Assembly: GCF_001941825.1 (NCBI RefSeq)
Contig: NZ_CP019038.1
Span: forward strand, 744,001-808,000
Direction: 5' to 3'
Source of the DNA: Massilia putida
GTDB lineage: Bacteria; Pseudomonadota; Gammaproteobacteria; Burkholderiales; Burkholderiaceae_D
DNA length: 64,000 nucleotides
Shown one piece after another: positions 54,358-63,766 of this stretch. How positions within the stretch are numbered: the first letter of the stretch is position 1; the number at the start of each line of letters is the position of its first letter. The notes beneath the pieces are model-generated. The model searched no databases. It saw only the letters and a program-made list of their open reading frames with translations, and was not told the origin of the DNA. The position numbers were made by a program, and so were the translations under genes.

Positions 54358-55115
54358 GGTGGGGCGGGTACGAAGGATTGCGGGGTCGCATCCGCGAACT
54401 GGCGGAACGCGTGAATGAGATGGGACTGGTCGTAGTAGCCGCAGTCGACCGCGACGCGCGCCCAGTCGACGTCGCCGGACCGGTGGCGCAGCGCGGCATG
54501 CGCACGGCGAAAGCGGCACACCATGGCGAACGTCTTCGCGGGCAAGCCGACGCGTTCGCGGAACAGCAGCGCCAGGTGCTGGCGCGAAACGCCGAGATCG
54601 GACGCCAGGTCCTCGATGCGGACGGCGCCGCCGCCCGCCTCCACCCGTGCGACGGCCGCCCACACCAGCGCGTCCGCGCGCACCGGCTCGCGCGTGCGCA
54701 GGCGCGCGAGCAAAGCGCGTTCGATGATGGCGCAACGGGCCGTCGTCGTCAGGTCGCGGGCCCACAACGATTCCGCCAGCGCCTCCGCCTGCGCGCGTGG
54801 CCACAAGTCGGCCAGCGCCGGGTGGCCATCCTGCAGTTCGCACAGGGGCAGGTCGAAAAAGGCGCGCGCGGCGCCGGGCAGGAAGCGCACCGCGACCGTC
54901 AGCACCGGCGCGGCCGTCTCCACATGGTGGGGGCGCGACATCATGCCCGCGACCTTGCCCAGCGGCGCGCAATCCTGCCACAGGATGTCGATGCAATTGT
55001 CGGGCAGTACGCGCGTGCGCACGGGCGCGCCGTCCGGGACGGCGTGGCTCGTCCACAGGCACGCCACATGAGCCGCCAGCGCGGGATGCGGCGGGAATTC
55101 GCGGTACAGGTGCAT
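54354..55115 (-). CDS. AraC-family regulator
   Basis: The protein has 253 residues from the ATG at 55115. The N-terminal half (MHLYREFPPHPALAAHVACLW, RVLPDNCIDILWQ) is of the DUF6597 type. The C-terminal double helix-turn-helix is RIEDLASDLGVSRQHLALLFRERVGLPAKTFAMVCRFRRAHAALRHRSGDVDWARVAVDCGYYDQSHLIHAFRQFADATPQSF. It is co-transcribed with the arginase-family gene. Confidence 0.87.
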   Translation of the reverse strand: MHLYREFPPHPALAAHVACLWTSHAVPDGAPVRTRVLPDNCIDILWQDCAPLGKVAGMMSRPHHVETAAPVLTVAVRFLPGAARAFFDLPLCELQDGHPALADLWPRAQAEALAESLWARDLTTTARCAIIERALLARLRTREPVRADALVWAAVARVEAGGGAVRIEDLASDLGVSRQHLALLFRERVGLPAKTFAMVCRFRRAHAALRHRSGDVDWARVAVDCGYYDQSHLIHAFRQFADATPQSFVPAPP

Positions 55116-55303
55116 GGTGGCGTCAGTATAGCCGGCGCGGCGCCGTTCGCGGCACCACCCGATCCCGAATCGGATGCCGCCACGGCTTTGAGCGACACGA
55201 ACACCCGTACGATGCGCGGGCGCGAGCTCGTACCGCCCGGCCAAGGGGCAGCCCGAGCGCGTCAACGCGCAACAGCATATGCCGGGCGTGACGCGCCTTC
55301 GCA

Positions 55304-57073
55304 TCACTGCATCGTATAGGTCTGCAGCGCCGTGTCGACGGCGTAGTTGCGCGCCGTGTCCCAGTACGTGAAGCTGTAGCGCACGACGTCGCCGATCTTC
55401 AGGCCGCCCGCGATATACGTGTTCGTCGTGCCGTCGAGGCGCATGCGCACGTTCTGCTGGGTGCCGTTGTTCACGGTGTAGTGGACGTCGGCCCAGCTGC
55501 CGGTGGTCGCCGTGAACTGCAGGGTCGTCGCGGAAGTCTGCGTCACGTACGTCGGGCCGGACGGCGGCGGTGGCGTCGTCGTGCCCGAATCCCACACGAT
55601 GTCGTCGATCGCGAACTGGAACGTGGATGCCGGCAGGTTGTTCGCGTCGCTGGAGATCATGAAGACGTCGAACAGGGACTGCAGCGCCACCTTGGTCCCG
55701 ATCAGCGTGGACACGGGGATGCTCCCCTGCGCCCAGTCGCCGTTGCGCACGAGGCCATAGGCCGTCGTATTGGCCGGGAAGTTCACCCAGTTCTGGTTCG
55801 TGTACGTATCGCCCACGCCGATGTTGAACGAGACGTTCGCCGGAATCTTGATACGGAATTTCATGGTCCCGTTGCGGTAGTTCGTCAGGTCGCGGGCCTC
55901 GCGCGCCTGCACGCCGCCGCCGAACCACTGGCCGGGAGCGTTGTAGCTCCAGGCGATGACGTTGGCGCCCTCATACGGCGGCGTGTTGCCGGCGCCGGAC
56001 GATGCGCTGTTCCACAGGAAGATGTCGGAACTCGTGCCGGCCACCAGCTTGTTGTTCACGGGCGTGTTGTCCGTGAACACGCCGAACTTGCCCGCCACTT
56101 CCGGGACGGTCTGGTTGCCCAGCTTGACCGACCCCTTGCCGTCCAGCTGATACACACGGATATAGTCGACGTACATCGTGCCGGGCAGCGGGGCCGTCAC
56201 CTGGCCAGGGGTTGCGGCGTCCGTGAAATTGCCGCCGACGGCGAGGTTCAGCAGCAGGTAGAACGGCGCCTGCAGCGACGTCGAATTCACGGGCAGCGGC
56301 GCGTCGTACATATCGTGCTCGATCCCGTTGTCGACGGTGGTGAAACGCATTGCGCTCTCGGTCCAGTACAGCCGGTAGGTCACGAAGCGGTTCGCCAGCG
56401 ACGTCGCCGGGACATACCAGTTCTTCGTCTGCCACGCGGTCGAGGCGGCGCAGCTCTCGTTGCCGGGTACGCAGGCGGCCTGCTGCCAAGTGATCACGTT
56501 CGAGCCGACGAAGTTGTTGGCCGACGGCGACCCGGCCGCCGCCCGCACGGACGCCTTGTGGCCCATCTCCATGATGTCGATCTCGCCGTTGCGCGGCCAC
56601 GTCTGCGGGCTCGTGCCCAGCATCCACGCGGCCGGCCACAGGCCCGTCGCGATGTTGGGGGTGCTTATGCGGATTTCGATCATCCCGTACTGCACCTGCA
56701 CCTTCCCGTGGCTGTCGATCTTCCCGGACGTGAAGACATTGCTGCCCACCGTCTGGTTCTGCGCGCGGATCGCGAGCGCGCGCGTACCCGGCTCGAACGG
56801 CACGTCGGCGATCGAGACGTTGTTCGGGCTGTAGTACTCCAGTTCCTGATTGCCGTAGCCGCACAAATTGATCTGGCAGCCGTTGCCGTCCGTGGCGGTC
56901 CAGCGCGATGCGTCCAGGCCTGGCCCGTTGAATTCCTCGGACCACAGCAGCTGGCCGATGGCCGGGCTGGTGACGCTGGCTTGCGCGTACAGGCTGCACG
57001 CCAGCAGGCCGGCGGCCGCCGCCGCGTGGAAAGCTTTCCATTTCAAGTGATGTTTCTGGTTGTCGTTATTCAC
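55304..57073 (-). CDS. GH16 beta-1,3-glucanase (laminarinase) with C-terminal CBM56-like domain
   Basis: This 589-residue secreted protein has a signal peptide (AAAAAGLLACSLYAQA). The GH16 domain (residues about 40-310) has the catalytic ExDxxE in WPRNGEIDIMEMG and LWSEEFNGPGLDASRW. A middle beta-sandwich domain (about 320-490) may bind carbohydrate. After a TTPPPPSGP linker comes a roughly 85-residue domain (WADVHYTVNNGTQQNVRMRLDG, GDVVRYSFTYWD) resembling CBM56, a beta-1,3-glucan binder. It attacks fungal or algal beta-glucan. A perfect 16-bp palindrome lies upstream. Confidence 0.88.
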   Translation of the reverse strand: MNNDNQKHHLKWKAFHAAAAAGLLACSLYAQASVTSPAIGQLLWSEEFNGPGLDASRWTATDGNGCQINLCGYGNQELEYYSPNNVSIADVPFEPGTRALAIRAQNQTVGSNVFTSGKIDSHGKVQVQYGMIEIRISTPNIATGLWPAAWMLGTSPQTWPRNGEIDIMEMGHKASVRAAAGSPSANNFVGSNVITWQQAACVPGNESCAASTAWQTKNWYVPATSLANRFVTYRLYWTESAMRFTTVDNGIEHDMYDAPLPVNSTSLQAPFYLLLNLAVGGNFTDAATPGQVTAPLPGTMYVDYIRVYQLDGKGSVKLGNQTVPEVAGKFGVFTDNTPVNNKLVAGTSSDIFLWNSASSGAGNTPPYEGANVIAWSYNAPGQWFGGGVQAREARDLTNYRNGTMKFRIKIPANVSFNIGVGDTYTNQNWVNFPANTTAYGLVRNGDWAQGSIPVSTLIGTKVALQSLFDVFMISSDANNLPASTFQFAIDDIVWDSGTTTPPPPSGPTYVTQTSATTLQFTATTGSWADVHYTVNNGTQQNVRMRLDGTTNTYIAGGLKIGDVVRYSFTYWDTARNYAVDTALQTYTMQ

Positions 57074-57179
57074 TTCGACTCCTCTGTTTCACTGCACAGA
57101 ATTGTGGACGTCCTTGCGGAACGTACCACGCCGGGCCGGCTCGGTTGCCGGTCTTGTTGGATTCTTGTGAAGACTGGAA

Positions 57180-57195
57180 TTGGAAACGTTTCCAA
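57180..57195. promoter_or_regulatory. LacI-type operator TTGGAAACGTTTCCAA
   Basis: A perfect 16-bp palindrome with central CG lies 107 bp upstream of the GH16 start. It is of the GalR/CcpA/PurR shape (AAACGTTT core) and differs from the operator motifs at the xylan genes. No matching regulator is in the window. Confidence 0.65.
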
Positions 57196-57340
57196 CGCGG
57201 AGACGAAAATATAGCCCGGTTTCGCCGGTGCGTCAAATCGAATCGTGCGCGACTTTGCGCGTGCCGCCCGCCGGCCGACACAGGCGAAAGACAGCTGCTA
57301 CACTCACGCGATTGACCCGTCACCGACACTTGAACCGACC

Positions 57341-57694
57341 ATGAAGCGTGCAAACAGCGGCCTCGTATATTCCACCGACGGGGGACGCATGTGCCCCGAA
57401 TGCCGGCGTCCCGTCGCCTCGTGCACGTGCAAGGCCGCGGCCGTGCCCGCGGGCGACGGCGTCGTGCGCGTATCGCGCCAGACCAAGGGCCGCGGCGGCA
57501 AGAGCGTCACGCTCGTCAAGGGCCTCGCCCTCGATGCCGCCGCCCTGGCGTCGCTGGGCAAGCACTTGCGCACGGCATGCGGTTGCGGCGGCACCGTGAA
57601 GGATGGCGTGATCGAGGTGCAGGGCGACCACTGCGACCTCGTCATGGAAGTGCTCGAGAAACACGGCCATCGTGCGAAGCGCGCCGGCGGGTGA
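57341..57694 (+). CDS. yciH: SUI1/YciH-family translation factor
   Basis: The protein has 117 residues from the ATG at 57341. The SUI1 fold follows RVSRQTKGRGGKSVTLVKGL and CGCGGTVKDGVIEVQGDHCDLV, close to E. coli YciH. It is thought to affect initiation fidelity like eIF1. Unlike E. coli YciH it has a cysteine cluster (MCPECRRPVASCTCK; C18, C21, C28, C30), a possible zinc site. Confidence 0.92.
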   Translation: MKRANSGLVYSTDGGRMCPECRRPVASCTCKAAAVPAGDGVVRVSRQTKGRGGKSVTLVKGLALDAAALASLGKHLRTACGCGGTVKDGVIEVQGDHCDLVMEVLEKHGHRAKRAGG

Positions 57695-57700
57695 GCCGGC

Positions 57701-60073
57701 TCAGAACAACGCCCCCTGCGGACTGGTCAACCGGGCAAAACTGTCATCCAAAAACGGCAGGATGCCATCCGCGACGGGTTCCAGCTGCTTCGTCAGATAA
57801 TGCTCGTAGTCGATGGGCGTGCGGCGCGTGTCCAGCGTGTCCAGCGGTTCCGGGCCGGCCGTCGTCATCACGTAGCGGATCCAGCCACCGTTGCGGTATT
57901 GCGCCGGCCGGCCCTGGCGCATGTGGAATTCGTCGGCCGCGCGCGCCGCGCGCACGTGCGGCGGCACGTTGCGCTCGTACTCGACCAGCGGCCGGCGCAG
58001 GCGCTTGCGGTACACGAGCTGCTCGTCGAATTCCCCGCGCAACGTACGCGCCACGTAGTCGCGCACATAGTCCTCGTACGGCTCGCCGCGGAACACGCGG
58101 CCGTACAGCTCCTGCTGGAAGGTCTGCGCCAGCGGCGTCCAGTCCGTGCGCACCGTCTCCAGGCCCTTGAAGATCATCTCCTCGCTGCCGTCCGCGCGGC
58201 GCACGAGGCCCGCGTAGCGCTTCTTGCTGCCCTCCTCCGAACCGCGCACGGTCGGCATCAGGAAGCGGCGGAAATGCGTCTCGTATTCCAGCTCCAGCGC
58301 GCTCTCGAGCTTCAGCTCGGCCAGCAGATGGTCGCGCCACCAGCCGTTGACGTGGTCGACGAGCGCGCGGCCGATGCGCTCCGCCTCGTCCTCGTCGTGC
58401 GCGCGGCCGAGCCACACGAACGTCGAATCGGTGTCGCCGTAGATCACCTGATAGCCGCGTGCCTCGATCAGCTCGCGCGTGCGGTGCATGATCTGGTGAC
58501 CGCGCATCGTGATCGACGACGCCAGGCGCGGATCGAAGAAGCGGCAGCCCGTCGTGCCCAGCACGCCGTACATCGAGTTCATGATGATCTTCAGCGCCTG
58601 CGACAGCGGCGCGTTGCGTGCGCGCTTGGCGGCATCCCTGCCCTGCCACACGCGCGTGACGATGCCGGGCAGGCAGTGCTGCGTGCGCGAAAAACGCGCG
58701 CCGCGGAAGCCCGGCACCGTGTCCTCTTCCGGTTCCTCGAGACCGGCGACGAGGCCCACCGGATCGATCAGGAACGTGCGGATGATGGACGGGTACAGGC
58801 TTTTGTAGTCCAGCACGAGGACGGAATCGTACAGGCCGGAACGCGAATCCATCACGAAGCCGCCCGGGCTGTCCGCCCCCGGCACGTCGCCGATGTTCGG
58901 CGCCACGCGCCCGAGCCGGTGCATCAGCGGGATGTACGCGTGCTCGAACGCGGCCACGGAACCGCCGCTGCGGTCGGCCGCCAGGCCCGTCACGCTGGCC
59001 CGCTCCAGCAGGAAGGTCATCAGGCCGGACTTCTCGAAGATGCGCGTGACGAGCACGCAGTCCTGCAGATTGTAGGTGGCCAGAGCCGGCTTGTCCTCGT
59101 CGAACATGCGGTCGATTTCCGCCATGCGGTCGTACGGGTTGTCGATGGACTTGCCTTCGCCCAGCAGGCTTTGCGCCACGTGCTCCAGCGAGAACGACGG
59201 GAAGCTCCACGTGGCCGAACGCAGGGCCTCGATGCCGTCGATGACGAGCCGCCCGGCGATCCCGGCGAACCAGTGTTCCTGCCGCCCGCCGTGCTCGCGC
59301 CATTCGATGGCGCTGCCGTCGCGGCCCAGGCGCAGCGGGCGCTGCATCTGCTGCGCATGCTGTTGCAGGATGCGCAGGTCGAACTGCACGAGGTTCCAGC
59401 CGATGATGGCGTCCGGGTCGTAACGGCGGATCCAGTCTTCGAGACGGTCGAGCAGGTCGCGGCGCGTGGCGCACACCTCGTAGTCGAAATCGAGTGCGGA
59501 CGCGTCGCCGTTCGCGGGGCCCAGCATGTACACCTGGCGCTGGCCGCAGCCTTCCAGCGCGATCGAGCGCAGCTCGCCCTGCATGGTCGTCTCGATGTCG
59601 AGCGAGACCGTCGACAGCACGGGGCGATAATCCTGCACGGGTTTCAACTGCGCGTCGACGAGCAGCAGCGGGTCGGCCGCATTGGGCGTGCCCGCGAACG
59701 CGACGGGCGCCGTGATGAAGCGCTCCATCAGGTAGCGTTCGGGAGGTCGCACATCCGCCTCGTAGACGTCGATGCCGTGCTCGCGCAGGCGCTTCTCCAG
59801 GCGCAGCAGGTGGCGGTACTGCGTGCAGTACAGGCCAAGCACGGGACGGTGGCGGAAGTCGCACAGCGACAGGTCGCGCAGCTCGGCGCCCCGTTCGCGC
59901 TGCAGCAGCAGGCGCGCCGTATCGCCCAGCTCCGCCGGGATGAAGGCGACGGCCGGCTGCGGCGCGATGCGCACGCGCCGCGGCCCGCCTGGGGTCGCGA
60001 GCCAGAACTCGACCTCGACGCCGGCGTCCGTGTCACGCCAGTGACGCGTCAGCAGAAAGCCTTGCGTGTCCAT
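57701..60073 (-). CDS. polB: DNA polymerase II (family B)
   Basis: This 790-residue family B polymerase has exonuclease motifs [20 protein letters not shown] and the YNLQDCVL block. The polymerase motifs are A (DYKSLYPSI), B ([12 protein letters not shown]) and C (YGDTDS), all intact. It acts in damage tolerance and replication restart. The N-terminal domain is present and the length is normal for Pol II. It starts 4 bp after the DUF455 stop, so the two are probably co-transcribed. Confidence 0.94.
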   Translation of the reverse strand: MDTQGFLLTRHWRDTDAGVEVEFWLATPGGPRRVRIAPQPAVAFIPAELGDTARLLLQRERGAELRDLSLCDFRHRPVLGLYCTQYRHLLRLEKRLREHGIDVYEADVRPPERYLMERFITAPVAFAGTPNAADPLLLVDAQLKPVQDYRPVLSTVSLDIETTMQGELRSIALEGCGQRQVYMLGPANGDASALDFDYEVCATRRDLLDRLEDWIRRYDPDAIIGWNLVQFDLRILQQHAQQMQRPLRLGRDGSAIEWREHGGRQEHWFAGIAGRLVIDGIEALRSATWSFPSFSLEHVAQSLLGEGKSIDNPYDRMAEIDRMFDEDKPALATYNLQDCVLVTRIFEKSGLMTFLLERASVTGLAADRSGGSVAAFEHAYIPLMHRLGRVAPNIGDVPGADSPGGFVMDSRSGLYDSVLVLDYKSLYPSIIRTFLIDPVGLVAGLEEPEEDTVPGFRGARFSRTQHCLPGIVTRVWQGRDAAKRARNAPLSQALKIIMNSMYGVLGTTGCRFFDPRLASSITMRGHQIMHRTRELIEARGYQVIYGDTDSTFVWLGRAHDEDEAERIGRALVDHVNGWWRDHLLAELKLESALELEYETHFRRFLMPTVRGSEEGSKKRYAGLVRRADGSEEMIFKGLETVRTDWTPLAQTFQQELYGRVFRGEPYEDYVRDYVARTLRGEFDEQLVYRKRLRRPLVEYERNVPPHVRAARAADEFHMRQGRPAQYRNGGWIRYVMTTAGPEPLDTLDTRRTPIDYEHYLTKQLEPVADGILPFLDDSFARLTSPQGALF

Positions 60074-60077
60074 GATG

Positions 60078-60887
60078 TCAGGCAGTCGCGAAGCGTGCCA
60101 GCTCCGCTTCCGTGAAACCGGCCCGGCGGCGCGCCTCGACGTTGAAGGGTCCCTTGAGCACCGGAGCCTTGTACTGCACCGTCAGCGCGTCGTACGTCGC
60201 CACCGGTTCCAGGCCGCGCTGCGCGCACAGGTGGAAATACCAGCGGTTGCCGATCTCCACGTGACCCACTTCGTCGCGCAGCAGCACGTCGAGGATGCGC
60301 GCGGCCGCTTCGTCGCCGGCCTGCGCCAGCTTGGCGCGCAGCGGCGGGATGGCGTCCAGGCCGCGCGCCTCCATCGTGCGCGGCACGAGGGCCATGCGCG
60401 CGAGGACGTCGCCGCTCGTCTTGGCGACCATCTCCCACAGGCTGTCGTGGCCGGAAAAATCGCCGTACGCGCAGCCGAGCGTGCGCAGGTGCGCCGCCAG
60501 CAAGGTGAAATGATGGGCTTCTTCAAACGCCACGCGCAGCCAGTCGGTGTAGTAGGCGTGGGGCATGCCGGGGAAGCGCCAGACGGCGTCCAGCGCGAGG
60601 TTCACGGCATTGAATTCGATGTGGGCCAGCGCGTGGACGAGCATCGCGCGGCCTTCCGTTGTGGCCATCGAGCGGCGGCCGACGAGGCGCGGCGGCACCA
60701 GTTCCGGCCGCGCGGGACGGCCCGGGATCGCGGCGGCGCCGGCATCGAGGGCCGCGGCCGTGTCCAGCGCACAGACCCCGGCGCGGCTTGCCTCGGCAAG
60801 CGCCGCGACGCCCCGCGTCTTGGCGACCGGGTCGGTCTCGATCAATAACTCGAGCGCGCGTACGCGCAGCTCTGGCGGGAGCGCCAT
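60078..60887 (-). CDS. ferritin-like DUF455 protein
   Basis: The protein has 269 residues from the ATG at 60887. Conserved E/H pairs in [31 protein letters not shown] and [15 protein letters not shown] fit a four-helix bundle with a diiron site. The function is unknown in general. The neighbouring polB may only be a convenient operon partner. Confidence 0.85.
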   Translation of the reverse strand: MALPPELRVRALELLIETDPVAKTRGVAALAEASRAGVCALDTAAALDAGAAAIPGRPARPELVPPRLVGRRSMATTEGRAMLVHALAHIEFNAVNLALDAVWRFPGMPHAYYTDWLRVAFEEAHHFTLLAAHLRTLGCAYGDFSGHDSLWEMVAKTSGDVLARMALVPRTMEARGLDAIPPLRAKLAQAGDEAAARILDVLLRDEVGHVEIGNRWYFHLCAQRGLEPVATYDALTVQYKAPVLKGPFNVEARRRAGFTEAELARFATA

Positions 60888-60950
60888 CGTGGTCCTCTGC
60901 GACAAAAGCCGGCAGTTTACCATCTGGCGCCCCCTGGCGCGGGTGCGCCC

Positions 60951-61514
60951 TTACTGCTGCTGGACCGGCGTCGTGCTCTGCGGCGGCTGGTTGGGCGCCT
61001 GCATGTCCGACTGGTCCGCGCGCGGCGGCGGCAGGCCGCTCGTCTGGCCGGTGGTCGGCGCGACGGCGTCGTCCTTGCCGGTGACGGTCCCCGCACCCGA
61101 GCCGGTGGCGCCGGTGCTCGAGCTGCCGTAGGCGGTGGCGCCCGGCTGGGTGGCGGTGGCCGGCGCGGCGGGCGTCGTCGAGACGACGCGTTCCGTCACC
61201 TCGCCGCGCGGGGCCGCGGCCAACAGCTGCGGCGCATGCGCCATGTCGTGCTGGTAGATCTGGCGCGCCTGTTTCAGGCAGGCGGCGCGGTTGCCGGACG
61301 CCTGATGCTTGCACGCCGCCTGCTGCTCGGCGTACGCGGCGCTGATTTCCTTCTTCAGCGTGGCCATGCGCTGGGCCTTCGTCTTGTCGCCCTGCGTCCA
61401 CCGCGCCGGATCTTTCACGGCCTTGGGGTGATTCTCGGCCAGTGCGGGCACGCTGGCCGCGCACAGCGCGCACGCGATCCATGCGCCGCGCAGGATACTG
61501 GATGCTTTACTCAT
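60951..61514 (-). CDS. secreted protein with PsiF-like core and Pro/Thr-rich tail
   Basis: The protein has 187 residues from the ATG at 61514 (AGGAGG upstream) with a signal peptide (ACALCAASVPALAE). The core AYAEQQAACKHQASGNRAACLKQARQIYQ carries a cysteine pair. The last 85 residues are low complexity (Ala, Thr, Pro, Gly, Gln). It is likely periplasmic. No function can be given. Confidence 0.65.
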   Translation of the reverse strand: MSKASSILRGAWIACALCAASVPALAENHPKAVKDPARWTQGDKTKAQRMATLKKEISAAYAEQQAACKHQASGNRAACLKQARQIYQHDMAHAPQLLAAAPRGEVTERVVSTTPAAPATATQPGATAYGSSSTGATGSGAGTVTGKDDAVAPTTGQTSGLPPPRADQSDMQAPNQPPQSTTPVQQQ

Positions 61515-61889
61515 CACGACCTCCTGATACCGTAGAAAAGGCGACGCCACCCGGCGTCAGCCAAAACCCCGTCGAAATGACGGGCACGGGCTCAGTATAG
61601 TGCCACCGAGCGGATGACCTGCGTTCCTTTCCCCTTGTCAAATAAACAGCGGAAGTTTCACTTCTGAAAACGCCGCCATACGAATATTTCATAGGTGACG
61701 CGAAAAATGGATGGGGTCGCGGCCCCGTTTCCTGCCTAGAATCCGGAACTTGGTCGCTTGACAATAACAATACGGAAACCGATGAAGCAAACTTCTTTCG
61801 CCCTGGCGGCCGTTCCGGCCCCGGGTTTTACCCTCGCGAATGGCGCCTGAAGCGCGGAAACACGCGCGATTCTCTACCGAGACAACCTC
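61515..61889. other. intergenic region upstream of the symporter
   Basis: This 375-bp gap is AT-rich in the middle. It holds a TTGACA box (61758-61763) and a 22-codon reading frame (61782-61850, MKQTSFALAAVPAPGFTLAN) whose start looks like a truncated signal peptide. It may be the 5' scar of a lost secreted-protein gene, or a leader. No operator of the two window motifs is present. Confidence 0.4.
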
Positions 61890-63569
61890 ATGAACCTGAT
61901 CTCCCGCCTAGACTCCATCGTCTTCCTCATCTACTTCGTCGTGGTCGCCGGCTATGGCCTGTGGGTCTACCGCCGCAAGAATTTCGGCAAACACGGGGCG
62001 AACACCTCCGCCTCGCACGACTACTTCCTGGCCGAAGGCTCGCTCACGTGGTGGGCCATCGGCGCCTCGCTGATCGCGTCCAACATCTCGGCCGAGCAGT
62101 TCATCGGCATGAGCGGCTCGGGCTTTCGCATCGGCATGGCCATTGCCGTATACGAACTGATGGCCGCCGCCACCCTCGTCATCGTCGCCGTGTTCTTCAT
62201 GCCGGTCTATTTGAAGAACCACATCTACACGATGCCCCAGTTCCTCGAGCAGCGCTACGGCAAGGCCGTCGCCACGACGATGGCGCTGTTCTGGCTCGGC
62301 CTGTACGTCGTCGTCAACCTGACCTCGATCCTGTACCTGGGCGCGCTGGCCATCGGCAGCGTCACCGGCATCGGGGTGCTGCCCTGCATGCTGTTCCTGG
62401 CCGTGTTCGCCGCCATCATCACGCTGGGCGGCATGAAGGTCATCGGCTACACCGACGTCATCCAGGTCACCTGCCTCGTCATCGGCGGCCTCGTGACCAC
62501 GTGGCTGGCGCTGGACCTGGTCGCGAAACTGGGCAACGGCCACGGCGCGCTGCAGGGCTTCTCGACGCTGTACGACACGACCCGCGACCACTTCGAAATG
62601 GTGCTGGGCCGCGACAACAAGAACTACATGGACCTGCCGGGCCTGTCGACGCTGATCGGCGGCATGTGGATCGTGAACCTGAACTACTGGGGCTGCAACC
62701 AGTACATCACGCAGCGCGCCCTCGGCGCCGACCTGCCGACCGCGCGCAAGGGCCTGCTGTTCGCCGCGTTCCTGAAGCTGTTGATGCCGATGATCGTCGT
62801 CATGCCCGGCATCGCCGCGTTCGCGCTGGACCGTGCCGGCGTGCTGGGCGACGCGATGCGCGTGGGCGGCGAACTGAATCCGGACCGCGCGTATCCGACC
62901 CTGCTGGCGCTGCTGCCGTCGGGCCTGAAAGGCATCGCGTTCGCCGCGCTGACCGCCGCCGTCGTCGCCTCGCTGGCCGGCAAGGCCAACTCGATCGCCA
63001 CCATCTTCACCCTCGACATCTACCAGAAGCGCTTCCACCCGGACGTCGGCGAGAAGAAGATGGTGTGGATCGGCCGCATGACCGTCATCGTGTCGATGCT
63101 GCTGGCCGTCGTGATCGCCCCGCTGATGGGCATCGACAAGAAGGGCGGCTTCCAGTACATCCAGGAATACACGGGCTTCGTCTCGCCGGGCATCCTGGCC
63201 ATGTTCCTGCTGGGCTTCTTCTGGAAAAAGACGACGTCCAGCGCGGCGATGTTCGCCACCATCGGCGGCCTGGTGTTCTCGATCATCCTGAAATTCCTGC
63301 CGGCGATGATGGACCTGTCCTTCCTCGCGCCGATCGGCTTCGCCCACGACAACGGCGCGGGCGTGTACGAGATCCCGTTCCTGGACCGCATGTTCATCGT
63401 GTTCTGGCTGGTCGTGGCCGGCATGGTCCTGCTCTCCACCGTCTTCGCCCGCGGCAAGGTCAAGGCGCTGATCGTCGATACCAAGCTGTTCAAGGTCGAC
63501 GGCGCGTTCGCCCTCGGCTCGGCCGTCATCTGCGTGGTGCTGGCGACGATCTACGGCATGTGGTGGTAA
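61890..63569 (+). CDS. sodium:solute symporter (SSS family), probably a sugar transporter
   Basis: This 559-residue membrane protein has about 14 helices. The first helix, SRLDSIVFLIYFVVVAGYGLWVYRR, and the sodium-site region DYFLAEGSLTWWAIGASLIASNISAEQFIGMSGSG are typical of SGLT-type carriers. NLNYWGCNQYITQRALGA and FAALTAAVVASLAGKANSIATIFTLDIY are also conserved. It probably imports a monosaccharide with Na+. The neighbouring GH28 suggests a pectin or rhamnogalacturonan product. The ribosome site is weak (GAGACAACC). Confidence 0.9.
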   Translation: MNLISRLDSIVFLIYFVVVAGYGLWVYRRKNFGKHGANTSASHDYFLAEGSLTWWAIGASLIASNISAEQFIGMSGSGFRIGMAIAVYELMAAATLVIVAVFFMPVYLKNHIYTMPQFLEQRYGKAVATTMALFWLGLYVVVNLTSILYLGALAIGSVTGIGVLPCMLFLAVFAAIITLGGMKVIGYTDVIQVTCLVIGGLVTTWLALDLVAKLGNGHGALQGFSTLYDTTRDHFEMVLGRDNKNYMDLPGLSTLIGGMWIVNLNYWGCNQYITQRALGADLPTARKGLLFAAFLKLLMPMIVVMPGIAAFALDRAGVLGDAMRVGGELNPDRAYPTLLALLPSGLKGIAFAALTAAVVASLAGKANSIATIFTLDIYQKRFHPDVGEKKMVWIGRMTVIVSMLLAVVIAPLMGIDKKGGFQYIQEYTGFVSPGILAMFLLGFFWKKTTSSAAMFATIGGLVFSIILKFLPAMMDLSFLAPIGFAHDNGAGVYEIPFLDRMFIVFWLVVAGMVLLSTVFARGKVKALIVDTKLFKVDGAFALGSAVICVVLATIYGMWW

Positions 63570-63583
63570 GCACCTCCACGTAA

Positions 63584-63748
63584 AAACGCTCGGTCGACGA
63601 GATCCTCGCGATCGGCGAGCGCGAGGGCTGGCGTGCCGTGCCCTGCTCGCGCGGCGGCGTGTTCGACATGGTCGAGCTGTGGCTCGAGAACAGCCTGATG
63701 TTCGAGGTGCTCACGCCGGAAATGCGGCACGATTACCGGACCGGGTGA
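63584..63748 (+). pseudogene. 5'-truncated gene remnant
   Basis: A 54-residue frame follows a TAA with no usable start. It reads RSVDEILAIGEREGWRAVPC and ends MFEVLTPEMRHDYRTG before TGA. Third positions are GC-rich, so it was coding. The family is not recognised. It lies 14 bp after the symporter stop, as expected for a deletion that removed the 5' part. Confidence 0.55.
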
Positions 63749-63766
63749 CCATGGACATGTGGCGCC

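Noticed and set aside
53455..55062. 535-residue reading of the arginase-family gene
   Set aside because: The N-terminal half lies antisense-like over the AraC gene in the wrong frame; the real start MIVIAAPPN at 54357 overlaps the AraC stop by 4 bp.
61782..61850. The 22-codon frame as a real gene
   Set aside because: Too short, with no ribosome site and no conserved product; reported only as part of the intergenic description.
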